From Reticulitermes speratus (Eukaryota; Arthropoda; Insecta; Blattodea; Rhinotermitidae), in assembly GCA_021186555.1 (NCBI GenBank), contig JAJKFL010000026.1:6589209-6653208 (forward strand): a stretch of 64,000 nt of DNA. The letters are read 5' to 3'. Numbering within the stretch: position 1 is the stretch's first letter; each line of letters opens with the position of its first letter. A model generated the notes under the pieces. The model was given only the letters and a program-made list of their open reading frames with translations. It was not told where the DNA came from and searched no databases. The translations under genes and the position numbers were made by a program. Shown here piece after piece: positions 22,546 through 33,316 of the stretch.

Positions 22546-22827
22546 GGCCGTGCCATGGCTCAGGCGATTAGTCGCTGGCCTTTCACCGCGGAGGCACGGG
22601 TTCGATCCCGGGTCAGTCTATGTGGAATTTGTGGTGGACAAAGTGGCACTGGGACAGGTTTTTCACCGAGTACTTCGGTTTTTCCGTGTCAATTTCATTC
22701 AACCGGTGCTCCATTACACGGAAAAACAAAAAAAAAAAACAATCATCTTCATCACGGGTTGCACGACAAACCTCAAGGCTGCGGTGCGTCCGTAGCATCT
22801 GCTGCGGGGCCTTTCACCAAAACAAAG
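22546..22827 (+). mobile_element. SINE B, full length, inserted in LINE 3' UTR
   Basis: Complete B unit; flanking AAAGAGCGGGAA and AAAGTGCGGGAA form a near-perfect target duplication. The LINE 3' UTR (GCGGGAAATTTCTTGACTAG) resumes after it to about 22900. Confidence 0.88.
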
Positions 22828-22971
22828 TGCGGGAAATTTCTTGACTAGGTGAGGAAGTCTTCGCTTTCCAAGAACTGTCCGTGCTGTTGGTTATGTAAGA
22901 AAGCGTAGTCTTGCCAGCTTTCTGTATCACGTTGCCGAAGCCTTTAGGTAGAAGGGGTATACACCAGTGGT

Positions 22972-23482
22972 ATTCAACCTGGGGTACGCGTACCCCTGGG
23001 GATAAGCGAAGACATCTTAGGGTGTACGTAAATTTAAAAAAAAGATAAATATGTTATTTCATGATAAATACTGAATCATCAAGGCCAGATTTAGGGTTAG
23101 CCACAAGAGACCCGGACGTAAGGACATGCGATTTGGGAGCGCCATTTCTCTCTCTCTCCTTTATGCAATTCTTATTGGGCGGCTGTTTCATTTTATTCCA
23201 CATAGTGCACATAATTTTGCTTTGCTAAAATACCTTTGTTCCTTTATTAATTTTTGTATGATAGGCAATAATATATTTGTTATTTAATAGCTTGACTCAC
23301 CTTTTTATCATTTAAAACTTATTATTAATACATTATTTTGGATATAATTTATTTAACTTATTTTAGACGTAGATTATAGACTATGAATAACTTGAATTAT
23401 GCACCAACAACTTTGGGGGTACAAAGTTGAAGAGAAATTATATGTGGGGGTACGCGAACAAAAAAGGTTGAATACCACTGGT
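22972..23482. mobile_element. hAT-like MITE (~510 bp)
   Basis: Terminal inverted repeats CAGTGGTATTCAACC and GGTTGAATACCACTG, with GGGGTACGCG blocks inverted inside. The 8-bp flanks GTATACAC and GTTAAACT are only partly alike. The interior is AT-rich and non-coding. Confidence 0.82.
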
Positions 23483-24007
23483 TAAACTCTAGGTTTAGAT
23501 GCTGGTGAGAGACAAGCTTCATAAACTTTCCATTTTAAGCTCCGGGAAATAACCCTCAATAAGCAACAGACAAAAGCCTGAGAGCACGAGTGGCGAAGGG
23601 ATAAGTCCTTGACACTGCCGGATATAGAAAGATTGTTGCTTGGTAACACAGCTTGGGAAAAATGCACCTATTATTAGACTAATATTCTCATAGAACGTAA
23701 GGTAACAACATGACAGTCGTGTGAAATTTTTCTTTAGTTCATAGTTTGGGATATTGTAAAATGTAATTATTTGTCTTAGGGCACGTGTGACCGTCATAAT
23801 GATAATCATCGGCTTCTATAAAAGGAGAAATTCTTGACTAGCTAAGCGACTATCAGCTTTGAAGAATGTCACCCTACGCTGTCACGTAAGTTAGCTTAAA
23901 ATAAAACATAAATACATTATCCAGTCGCTTATGCATTTGTACATGTAACTTAGGAAATTCATTAAAATTTGAGGTCAGGAATTCGTTTGATTAACGTTTT
24001 TTTTTCC

Positions 24008-24253
24008 CCATGGCTCGACAGCCCTAATGGGCCTAGGCCTCCTCTATGGGGTTTCACGATGACACTCAGACACACCACACTCGGTAGGATTTCTCTGGAC
24101 GAGGGCTCGGCCCGTCGCAGAGATCTCTACCTGACTACACACAACACTCACAACAGACAGACATCCGTGCCCCCGCAAGGATTCGAACCCGCAATCCCAG
24201 CAAGCGAGCGGCCACAGACCCACGCCTTAGACCGCGCGGCCACTGGGATCGGC
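24008..24253 (-). mobile_element. SINE A, full length
   Basis: Minus-strand head at 24253, body, and tail AGCCATGGGG at 24008. Confidence 0.86.
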
Positions 24254-24286
24254 GAATTAATAACTAAATACAAATAAATAACTTCA

Positions 24287-24480
24287 TGGAGCAGAACCGT
24301 TCTTGAGAAGCTGATAGTTTGTCACTTAAAAAAGGAATTGCCCGCATTTTATGGAACCCGAAGTTTCATTACCATCTTCACAAGATCCTGCCACTTTTCC
24401 CTATCCTGAGCCAGATCAATCCAGTCCAGGCCATCCCATTCTATTTACTGAAGCTTCATTTCAATATTAAGCCTGAATTA
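24287..24480 (-). mobile_element. LINE 3' end fragment
   Basis: The minus strand ends with the same 3' UTR as the 26.9-kb LINE (ATGCGGGCAATTCC, CTTCTCAAGAACGGTTCTGC) after a short coding remnant around [13 protein letters not shown]. Confidence 0.75.
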
Positions 24481-24639
24481 CTTTAAAAAAAAACAGGCAA
24501 TGTAGATTCTACGTATAACGTAACATTGTGGCGCGTTCGCGTAGGGTCTAATGTTTATACCCCCTCGGATATCTTAACAGCCTGATACCACTTACTCGAA
24601 CAAAGCACTTTTATGGTAACTTAATATAGCCGGAAAAAA

Positions 24640-24845
24640 TAAATCGTACTTACGTGTTCATGTAAAGCGCCCGATATTTTAGCCAAATTTCAAAAAAATT
24701 TGGACTGCCTCGACAAATTTTCATAAAAGTACTCGATATAATATATCACTTAAATCCGACCAGTGATAGCCGCGCTGGTAATTAGGACAGACGGATAGAC
24801 AGACGGACATGACGAAGGTAATAGGCGCTTTTCGCGACTAAGCGG
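24640..24845 (+). repeat. Dispersed repeat with GACAGACGGA motif
   Basis: ATTTTCATAAAAGTACTCGA and GGACAGACGGATAGACAGAC recur in inverted orientation at 38925-39110, with about the same spacing. Confidence 0.55.
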
Positions 24846-25193
24846 ACACGCGTAATAGACTTCTTACCTCACAGTCAGCACACTGGTTCTCCATGATAAA
24901 GACCGTATGGATAATGTTGTACATGTTTATCGTAAGCATCCTATGAAATACATCATTTTTCCCCCCTGTGGCGCAACAGACCAACTCGGGCCTAGGCGCC
25001 TCATTTTTGAAGTTTCTACATCACACACAATTAGAAACACACCCCCGGCAGGACTCATCTGAACAAGCGATCAGCTCGTCTCAAATGCCGCTACCTACAC
25101 AACAAACAACAAACACAAGAGATGAACATTCATGCCCTCAGCGACATTCGAACCCGCGATCCCACAATCGAGCAGCTGCAGAACTACACCTTA

Positions 25194-25733
25194 AGCCGGG
25201 ATTAGACGGCGCGTGGCTCGGCTCGTTTTACGTCATAACTGACGTCACTGACAAAGAATCGTATTCAAACGCGCCGTGTACGGCCTGGCGCGGCGCGGAT
25301 TGTGATTGGTGGAGCGAGGCTCGTGGGATCGCCTCAGAAGCGGTTTTCTCACGAGCCTTATAGGGACTCGGCGCGGGCAGATGTTGCGGCTACACGGCGC
25401 TTGCAGTGTACGCGCCAAGCCAGTCTCGTCCAACCTGTATACACTTAGGTCTGGTCTTTGTTTTCTGCTGTCGGGGTGCGCGAAGAGTGAAAGTTTCTGT
25501 CCCACAATTGGTATTGGCTAGAATGGAGTGGTCAAACGAGGACATTTTTAAGTTCATAGAACAACACGACTTATTCCACAAGCCGAGCCGAACCTACCCG
25601 AGCAAGGCCGCTGGTCGGCCATTTGCCGAGCTGCGCCGCGTCGTGTAGCCAGATTGTCTTTTCTGTTCCGATCTGTTGGCCGAGCAAGTGACGTCACGTC
25701 ACTGGACGAGCCACGCGCCGTCTAATCCCGGCT
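25194..25733. mobile_element. PIF/Harbinger-like MITE (540 bp)
   Basis: Long inverted ends: AGCCGGGATTAGACGGCGCG at the left and CGCGCCGTCTAATCCCGGCT at the right. It is flanked by TTA (25191-25193 and 25734-25736), the 3-bp target typical of PIF/Harbinger. GC content is clearly higher than its surroundings. Inside, CGTCA/TGACGTCA motifs are inverted near both ends, and a short MADF-like reading frame remains. Confidence 0.8.
25523..25648 (+). pseudogene. Remnant of MADF/Myb-like ORF in the MITE
   Basis: The frame starts MEWSNEDIFKFIEQHDLF and stops after 41 codons. M-E-W-S-x-E-x-x-x-x-FIE is the usual start of arthropod MADF domains, and PIF/Harbinger transposons carry a second ORF for a Myb/MADF-type DNA-binding protein. 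Only the first helix is recognisable; the rest turns into terminal repeat sequence. Confidence 0.5.
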
Positions 25734-25897
25734 TTAGAATGCACGGCCACTGGGATCGGCGAAATACATAAATACTCTTTCTAGTAAAAGGATGGATCAT
25801 TTAATGTTAATGTAACTGGTATAATACGTAAGCACTTCGATTTAAAGGGCTTAAAGTATCTCACGCTATGGTCAAACTCAAATATAAAAGCGTTGTA

Positions 25898-26164
25898 AAA
25901 GGTAAAGTTCTCCCTAAAACGGGTCATGAAGGCCCAGAGGGGGAGTAGAGGTACAGCTCTACTCTTTCTTTAACCCTGGCACTAGATGAGGGTGGGTGGT
26001 CAACTCCACGCCCCGGCAGCTTTACCCCAGGGAAAAAGACCCGGTACCCATTGTCTAGGAGACTGAGTGGGCCCCAGGGTCGGTCTGGACGGGTGCGGAA
26101 GATCTCGCCCCCACTGGAATTCGATCCCCGGACCGTCCAGCTCGTAGCGAGTCGCTATACCGAA
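25898..26164 (-). mobile_element. SINE C, nearly full length
   Basis: B box GGGGATCGAATTCCAG and the complete body to AAGGTAAAGTTCTCCCTAAA. The A-box end is truncated at 26164. Confidence 0.85.
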
Positions 26165-26169
26165 TAAAA

Positions 26170-26840
26170 GCGATGTAGGCTAAAATAAACTGGTAAAACA
26201 CTGTGGTACTGCGAACCACAGTTTGAAACCCTTGTCCCGCATTGTATTGATTACAAAATAATGCCGGTCGTAGCATTAGGGTATACCGATACGCACTTCG
26301 TTGCTGTGCAGCTAGGTTAGGGGACAGATAACTTGCAAATGCGTAAGCAATTTTAAAACCACTTAGTGTCCAACATACTGAATAATTTTATCTGCGAAAC
26401 AAGTTTTCTACATTTCCTGTCAGTTGTGTGGAGGTAAGGGCAACGTATACTTTCATGTATAGTCCTTCATCATAGCCAAAAAAGATGACATAATTCTGGA
26501 AGAGAATTTTGCTTAGAGCTCCATTGTGAATAATTCCGTCATTTCTTTCGTCGTTTAAATGATTAAAATCCCAATAGGAGTACGTGCAGGGACACTAGAC
26601 ACTTTGCACATCCAGCTGTTCACATAGCCCAGTGCGCGTCATTCAGGGATGCAATGGCTAGGATATATGTCTCAAAGTATACATTGTTCTAATGCTAACC
26701 TCATCTTCGCATGCATTTCTCAGTTCCATACTAGAGGGTCTGGGAAACGGGTTAAAGTCCAATAACCAATACAGATATATGTAATAAATACACACTACAT
26801 AATTACGGCAGATGAGCCATGGCAGAATATCCCTTACATT
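26170..26840. other. No gene recognised
   Basis: Nothing assigned. Confidence 0.5.
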
Positions 26841-26844
26841 TAAC

Positions 26845-27440
26845 TAAGTCCATGGAGCACAGTCCTTCTTGAGAAGCTAGCAGGTCCTCAGCTAGTCAAG
26901 AAATTCCCCGCATTTTATAAAACCCAAAGGTTCATTACCGCATTCACAAGAGCCCGCTACCTGTCCCTATCCTGAGCCATATCAATCCAGTCCATGCCCC
27001 CCCATCCCACTTCTTGAAGATCCATTTTATATTATCCTCCCATCTACGCCTGGGTCTTCCAAGTGGTCTCCTTCCCTCAGGTCTCCCCACCAAAATCCTG
27101 TATGCACCTCTCCTCTCACACATACGTGCTACATGCCCCACCCGCCTCATTTTTCCTGATTTGATCACCCGAATGATATTTTGTGAAAAGTACAGATCAT
27201 TAAGTTCCTCTTTATGTAGTCTTCTCCACTCCCCTGTTACCCCGTCCCTCTTAGGCCCAAATATCCTCCTCAGCACCTATTCTCGAACACCTTCAGCCTA
27301 TGTTCCTCCCTCAATGTGAGAGACCAAGTCTCACACCCATACAAAACAACAGGCAAAATTATAGTTCTGTATATCTTGAGTCTTATATTTCTTGACAGCA
27401 AACTGGAAGACAAAACATTCTGCACCGAATGATAACAAGC
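26845..27440 (-). mobile_element. LINE reverse-transcriptase C-terminus and 3' UTR
   Basis: The minus strand gives [20 protein letters not shown], then after a frameshift near 27272 [40 protein letters not shown] and [15 protein letters not shown]. This is the end of the RT/connection region common in RTE/Jockey-group LINEs, followed by about 100 bp of 3' UTR. The rest is missing. Confidence 0.85.
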
Positions 27441-27459
27441 ATACCTTGGCTTCAATGTG

Positions 27460-28135
27460 GTTTTAATTTCTTCACGAATGGCATTTTGATTTGTTAGGTT
27501 TCTCCCCTATACGTAATGTGGATGTGATGCCACTACTCTGTCATGAGTTTAAAAATTACGTCTGATGTGAACAAAATATGGTACCTAATTCCGGACCACC
27601 GGGTCATGGCTGTGTAACTATTACAGCTAAAGAGGTGGAAATGTCAAGACGCAATTCTGCAGACCAAGGAATAGCGGTGTAACCATTACATAATCGGAGG
27701 AGAAAATAAAGTTACATTACTTCCAGATACACCCAGGCATAGCAATAACATTCTCTGGTGTGGAGAAAAGGCCGTTAAAGCAGTTATTTCCCAAACTTTT
27801 TTGCACGCAGATCCCTTTTGGCTTCGAAAAATAAACACTGGTCCTCATAGCCTTGCTCTTGTAATAGGTAACCAAAATTAAAAATTTATATCTCGGGACT
27901 GATTTTAGATAGACACTAATGCATACCAGTGTCATACGTAATAATTCATTGCAAGATCTGTTCTTTATTACAACGATTGTAGCTCGCTTCGTGGGTACAG
28001 GGGGTTTCTTAATTAGATATTCTAACGGTCATACGAAATAAACACATCGCCAGTTAAAGAAGTTCCGAGATTATTTTTAACACAACATTTTTCCTCTAAT
28101 TAAAAATAAGTAAATTTCAAAGTAGCTATTACAGA
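27460..28135. other. No gene recognised
   Basis: AT-rich, nothing assigned. Confidence 0.5.
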
Positions 28136-28139
28136 AATG

Positions 28140-28420
28140 TATCCACGGATCCCATGGGAACTGGTCGCGGATCCGTTGGGATCCATGACCAGTTCCCTCT
28201 TTTAACTTCCTGTATCCTCTCTTTTCCTTAAGGTCATCCAGTAACTGCTTAGGTCGTCTTCCCGTCACTTCTATCTTTCCCTCTATCTTTCCTTCAATAA
28301 CGTGTTTCAGAAGGCAGTTCCTACGCAAGATGTGACCAATCCAGTTAGCCTTCCTTCCTTTTATTGTTTGTAGGATATTCCTCTCCTCAGTACAAAGAGA
28401 ATTTATTTCCTTAGCCCTCT
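28140..28420 (-). mobile_element. Fragment of a second LINE family
   Basis: The minus strand reads RNILQTIKRRKANWIGHI-like sequence, then RRNCLLKHVIEGKIEGKIEV, TGRRPKQLLDDLKEKRGY. This is the C-terminal tail of a different non-LTR element. A short inverted repeat (GGATCCGTTGGGATCC region, 28145-28190) interrupts its end. Confidence 0.75.
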
Positions 28421-28444
28421 AAAGACGAATGAAGTCTGTTTTAT

Positions 28445-28665
28445 ATAACGACTCAGCTCGTACCGCGCAGTAAACACTCTCCACCTTGGTTATACAAAAC
28501 CAATCAGTTAATGCTGTATAGGGAAATAATCGCTGTTTGTTCTGAGATCCACACAAAACACATAAATACACTGTGTGGGCAGAACGTAGTATTTGTGAAT
28601 GTTAAACCTGGTGGTACATATAGTAACCACTGGGCTTTAAAGAGCACTGACCGTTGATCTCTTAA
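28445..28665 (+). repeat. Dispersed repeat E, plus copy
   Basis: Matches 43011-43185 (plus) and 14918-15110 (minus), sharing ACCGCGCAGTAAACAC, ATCGCTGTTTGTTCTGAGAT and CACTGTGTGGGCAGAACGTA. Confidence 0.8.
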
Positions 28666-28734
28666 GGATACGTAATAAGTAATGTGTGACATAAGAACTG
28701 AATCTTTGTGTTGAATTTATTTTAATTTTGGCCT

Positions 28735-28905
28735 TCGCCCTCAGAAGCCCGGGTTTGATCTCAGCTCAGACCACGTGAGATTTGTGGTGGATAATATGAC
28801 GTATTGACAGATTTTTCTCTGAGTACTTGGGGTTTCCCTTTAGTAATATTCCATTAATGCTGCATACTCATCTTTATCTCACAGCCTCTCTTATCAAATG
28901 GTCAA
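28735..28905 (+). mobile_element. SINE B, diverged
   Basis: B box CCCGGGTTTGATCTCAG and body landmarks GAGATTTGTGGTGGATAA and GAGTACTTGGGGTTTCCC are present; the end is lost. Confidence 0.65.
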
Positions 28906-28909
28906 AGGG

Positions 28910-30230
28910 CGAAGCTTGGGAACCTACAGGCAAAGCAATGCTCTTTCGGATATCGACCAGAAAAGTAACTTCATATTGCCTTTTGTTCTTCCGTCGTTTG
29001 AAGTAACATTACGATAAACGAGAAATCAGAAAGAACAGACTTTGAAAAAAAAAAAAAAAAGCTGCTCAATCCGAGGGCAAAATTTTTTGAAATCAGGGTC
29101 AATTTATTTAACATGTTTATCCCTAGAGTGGCGAGATGATTTGAGATGATTTGAGTTGATGGAATGACTTTACACTTATTTAAAGTAAACACGATCCAGC
29201 GTTGTACGAGCTTAAATGCATCCTTGCGCCATCTCCTATCATATAATTCAGTTTCGTAGTTCATTACAAAACATATTTGTTACACCGCCGGCAAGTGATA
29301 ACCTAAATAAAATATGAAACAAGACAAATTCTTGTCTAACATCCTCATATTAGAGAAAAACTAAATATCATTTTCACGCCTTGCGACATGCCGGTTTCGA
29401 AATGTGAAATACGTTTCAATAAAATTCTCATGTAGGCTACATATATTTTTTTTATTATGAAGCGCGAAGTATATACACTTAAGTTAATGTCGATAAAAAA
29501 TGTGGTTAGCAAAGCTGCAGATGCACATCGTACAACGAGGCGATAAACTAACTAAAAAAGAAAACACATCTACTTACAAGAATTTGCTATTTTTTATGCT
29601 TTCCATATCTTGAAACCTCACTCGTCTTCCTAACGACGTCTGAGAATTTCTTTCTTTCATTTCACACAAACAAATTCACATTTGAGCCTAACTGCGATGC
29701 TGATATGACGTCAAACCTCTCACCAACATTTAGACCGCTACTGAGCTGGAACCCCGACAAAACTATTCAGTCTCTGACAGCCAACTGTATTTCTCGTGTC
29801 ACTTACAGTCGGTGATGAAATAACCGATTATCTGGCGGACTAAACGGTACCACAGGATAAATTGATACCACTGTACAGCAATCCCGCCCGCAGTGGGAGA
29901 AGTTTCGGTCTTACAGTGTTGCAGCAGCCACACTCAGAGGTTAAAGGTTGGCCGTAATTATACGTCAGTATTTAAAGATCTTTGCACAAAATCTTAACGT
30001 ACCCTGAAAACGGTGGTCATGGTGTTCAGATGAAAATGGTTGTGCAGTGTACATGATAAAAGTACAAAAACTATACATGGCTCAGAGAAATTCGTAGAGA
30101 GCACGAATATGCAAAACAGATGGTCTTGATTACGTATGTTCAGACGTCATGTTATTAATTACCCAGAAGTATCCATTAAGAAATCAAGAGCAGACACACA
30201 GCAGCATAAAAGGCTACTGAAAGTCGACGG
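28910..30230. other. No gene recognised
   Basis: Nothing assigned; an A run at 29045-29060. Confidence 0.5.
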
Positions 30231-30254
30231 TTTTGTTCTTCTGGGATATGACGC

Positions 30255-31206
30255 AGCGTCACTGGATAATAGTTTCCTGACGTTTCGAGACGACCTAGTG
30301 ATCTCATATTGAAGGGTATATACGTTTAGACACATGCGAATAAAGCAGTTCTTTTTTCACGAAACGCCGAGAACTCGTCACTGGATAATAGTTTTCCGAC
30401 GATTTCGAGACGACCTAGTGATCTCATATTGAAGGGTATATACGTTTAGACACATGCGAATAAAGCAGTTCTTTTTTCACGAAACGCCGAGAACTCGTCA
30501 CTGGATAATAGTTTCCCGACGTTTTGAGACGACCTAGTGATCTCATATTGAAAGGTATATACGTTTAGACACATGCGAATAAAGCAGTTCTTTTTCACGA
30601 AACGCCGAGAACTCGTCACTGGTAATAGTTTCCCGACGATTCGAGACGACCTAGTGATCTCATATTGAAGGTATATACGTTTAGACACATGCGAATAAAG
30701 CAGTTTCTTTTTCACGAAACGCCGAGAACTCGTCACTGGATAATAGTTTCCCGACGATTCGAGACGACCTAGTGATCTCATATTGAAGGGTTAATACGTT
30801 TAGACACATGCGAATAAAGCAGTTCTTTTTCACGAACGCCGAGAACTCGTCACTGATAATAGTTTCCCGACGTTTGAGACGACCTAGTGATCTCATATTG
30901 AAGGGTATATACGTTTAGACACATGCGAATAAAGCAGTTCTTTTTTCACGAAACGCCGAGAACTCGTCACTGGATAATAGTTTCCCGACGATTCGAGACG
31001 ACCTAGTGATCTCATATTGAAGGGTATATACGTTTAACACATGCGAATAAAGCAGTTCTTTTTCACGAAACGCCGAGAACTCGTCACTGATAAATAGTTT
31101 CCCGACGTTTCGAGACGACCTAGTGATCTCATATTGAAGGGGATATACGTTTAGACACATGCGAATAAAGCAGTTATTTTTTTCACGAAAAGCCGATAAC
31201 TCGTTA
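30255..31206. repeat. Tandem array, about eight copies of a ~118-bp unit derived from a ribozyme-bearing element
   Basis: Eight copies of a 115-120 bp unit follow head to tail, recognisable by ACGACCTAGTGATCTCATAT and ATACGTTTAGACACATGCG. On the minus strand each unit keeps a GAGA/TCTC helix II, CGAAAC and the following GTC/GGGAAAC, but the core CUUGAAGA has become CTTCAATA, changing invariant positions. The first unit is preceded by CTTCTGGGATATGACGCAGCG, the body of the dispersed family, so the array arose by amplification of one insertion. The open frames through the array are not genes. Confidence 0.8.
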
Positions 31207-31209
31207 CCC

Positions 31210-31540
31210 AGTGACGTAGCTTCATATTTAGAAAGGAATCGTCAAGATACATTGCAGCAAAAAACATGCAGTCTCCCGTATATTGAAGGTTATTGCTTCC
31301 TTCCTAACGTCTTTCCTTCTTTGTTTATTTTTTTATTTTAAATTATATATTTGCTTTAGTGCTACTTGTTACAAATGCTTTCCTTTTCAATATTTCGTAT
31401 ATCGACAACCTTCACGTTTATTTATTGCGGACATGAATATATCGTTGTAAATCTAATACTAGAACATGTGACAGCATATACAGATATAAACCTGAGTTTA
31501 AAAAGTTTCTGACGATGGTATATGACATTCTGAACCATTT
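31210..31540. other. No gene recognised
   Basis: AT-rich sequence between the tandem array and the foldback around 31.5-32.0 kb. Confidence 0.5.
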
Positions 31541-31965
31541 GTTCTTTTGGACTTTGTCCGTCGTCTTTTAATGTAAATAATATGTAATAAATTAAAGCTT
31601 TTTTTTTAATTAAAGCTTTATTTCTATTGACAGTATACATAAATCAGCCATACAGATTGCAAGTTGTACCAATATTTACCAACTTCTGTGAGAATAAAAG
31701 AAACGAGTCACCCGCACCTTCCGCTACGTGAGGAATCAAAGAAGAAACATCAGTAACTGTAGCGAAAAAATAATAAAAAAAACACTGAATAAAATGTAAT
31801 ATAAAATGTAATATATATATATATATATATATATAAAATTCTAAAATTCATAACGTTTCGGATAAGGGATCTTCCTCCGTCTTCAGGTGATGTCTACTAA
31901 GTTTATTCACATTAAAAGACGATGGACAAAGTCCAAAAAAACAAGTAGTTCAGATATAAACCTCT
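31540..31965. repeat. Inverted repeat enclosing (TA)n and a ribozyme-like motif
   Basis: The left arm has GGACTTTGTCCGTCGTCTTT and the right arm its inverse AAAGACGATGGACAAAGTCC. Between them are (TA)n at 31811-31834 and the hammerhead-like motif at 31846-31892. Confidence 0.65.
31846..31892 (-). ncRNA. Hammerhead ribozyme-like motif next to a (TA)n run
   Basis: On the minus strand the core CTGAAGA (31886-31880) is followed by a helix II region closed by GGA/TCC, then GAA and ACGT, with H17 = U. Helix I has three pairs after a first C-A mismatch (ATCAC against ATGA), as expected from G-to-A decay at a CpG. Flanking arms at about 31540-31590 and 31905-31965 are inverted copies of each other, so this copy sits inside a foldback structure. 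Confidence 0.5.
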
Positions 31966-32042
31966 TTCTTTAAATCGTTGAATGACGTTACATGTGAAGT
32001 GACTGAAATAAAGACTTTTAGACCTTAGTAACATCTGCAGTT

Positions 32043-32335
32043 GACCGTGCCATGGCTCAGGCGGTTAGTCGCCGGTCTCTCACCGCGGAGTCCCGGATTC
32101 GATCCCGGGTCAGTTCATGTGGGATTTGTGGTGGACGAAGTGGCATTGGGACAGGTTTTTTCCCCGAGTACTTCGGTTTTCCCCTGTCAATTTCATTCCA
32201 CCGGTGCTCCATTACTTGGAAAAATGAAAAAACTGATCATCTTTCTCTTCATCACAGGGTTGCACAATAAGCCTTAAGGCTGCGGTGCGTCCGTAGCTTC
32301 TGCTGCGGGGCCCTTCTCAAAAAAAAAAAAAAAAA
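32043..32335 (+). mobile_element. SINE B, full length
   Basis: Complete head, body and an A run of about 15. Flanks CTGCAGTT and CTGCCGTT may be the target duplication. Confidence 0.87.
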
Positions 32336-32537
32336 CTGCCGTTTATGGTTAGAATTACCGCTCTTGGTATGTTAAGTTAGTTTTGATATTCAGGTAAATT
32401 GGGGGGTTGATATTACAGTGTGGACAAAAATGTAAGGGAAAGACAATTTTAACGTAGACTATTAAGTCTTTGCTTTGACGTCCTCACAGCGGTGCTGCTG
32501 AAGACGGACGTTTTTGAAATGTGACGCTGTCTGTATT

Positions 32538-32580
32538 TCCCAACGTTTCGCATGATCGTAGTAACGTCATCTTCAGGGGA
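32538..32580 (-). ncRNA. Hammerhead ribozyme-like motif
   Basis: On the minus strand: TCCC, CTGAAGA, an imperfect bulged helix II (32550-32569), GAA, ACGT, T, GGGA. Helix I TCCC/GGGA is perfect, the core CUGANGA and GAA are intact, helix III is the palindrome ACGT, and H17 is U. Helix II is weaker than in the 33.0-kb copy. The upstream sequence at 32480-32535 resembles that of the copies at 51.7 and 15.3 kb. Confidence 0.55.
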
Positions 32581-32792
32581 GGAGTTTTCAAACATGATGC
32601 ACATTATCTGTCAGTTATAGAGATACGACGTGCAGAAGCTACATTCCTTTTATAAACATTGTATAAAAATGGCCTAATCAACAGCGAGAAAAGAATGGAT
32701 TCCATATATAAAGTCTTATTCCGACAAATATACACTTTATTATCTTCCATTTAATATATCCTTATTCAATAATGAGATGTTTCTTAAGCAAA

Positions 32793-32975
32793 ATTCAGCG
32801 GCCATTTCTCACCCAAGTCTCTGATTGACTGCTAGATGGCACTGGCAGTCATATCAAGATGAGTAGAAATTGTGCAGTCAGTGGACTGGTCACTCACTAA
32901 GAATGCACACCTCCAGACCAAGAAACCTCTGAAAGGAGGCCCTATGCTCCGCAACGAGCGACAGGAGGAAAACTA
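32793..32975 (+). mobile_element. SINE D, diverged 3' part
   Basis: GCCATTTCTCACCCAAGTCT, CTAGATGGCACTGGCAG and GGACTGGTCACTCACTAAGA follow the D body in order. Confidence 0.6.
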
Positions 32976-33010
32976 ACTAACCTAACTAACTAAAAACTAT
33001 GTCAATAAAT

Positions 33011-33051
33011 AGTCAACATGTTTCGAACTGTATCAGTTCATCTTCAGGACT
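33011..33051 (-). ncRNA. Hammerhead ribozyme-like motif (best copy)
   Basis: Read on the minus strand from 33051: AGTC, CTGAAGA, T, GAACTG-ATA-CAGTTC, GAA, ACATGT, T, GACT. This is helix I (AGTC/GACT), core CUGANGA, a perfect 6-bp helix II with a 3-nt loop, the GAA core, a palindromic helix III that could pair between two molecules, H17 = U, and the closing strand of helix I. Position 7 of the core is not conserved in hammerheads, so CUGAAGA is acceptable. The oddity is one extra U between A9 and helix II. Minimal type I hammerheads with very short helix III are known from Penelope-like retroelements. Activity is unproven. Confidence 0.65.
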
Positions 33052-33316
33052 CATTCTCATTACACTAGCTATATGGTACTCATTAAAATAAATAAAATTT
33101 CGTCAACTATGCTGAGTATGTGGTCACTGTATCTGATGTTACGTGCGCACTGTTTGTTTGTAGATGGTGTACAATATTCCTGTAGAGCAAGTTGATTATG
33201 TAAATTTGAAAGCTGATTGACTGAGAAAATATCAGGTAAATGGGGATTCAAAATAAAAAAGTACATTTAAACCACTGTCTGTTAAAGTTTCGTGTCATTA
33301 GTTATCTGGAAATGGC

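Larger units (their letters stand above)
24963..25762 (-). mobile_element. SINE A copy split by Harbinger-like MITE
   Basis: The A body and B box (GGGTTCGAATGTCGC) are at 24963-25193 on the minus strand. The last part of the head (CCGATCCCAGTGGCCGTGC) is at 25737-25762, after the MITE. Confidence 0.8.

Noticed and set aside
30446..31160. Overlapping minus-strand ORFs with repeated MRSLGRL...SDEFSAF peptides
   Set aside because: They are frames through the ~118-bp tandem array and shift between units; no sign of coding selection.
30255..31206. CRISPR-like regular repeats
   Set aside because: Eukaryotic context; units are contiguous tandem copies without unique spacers.
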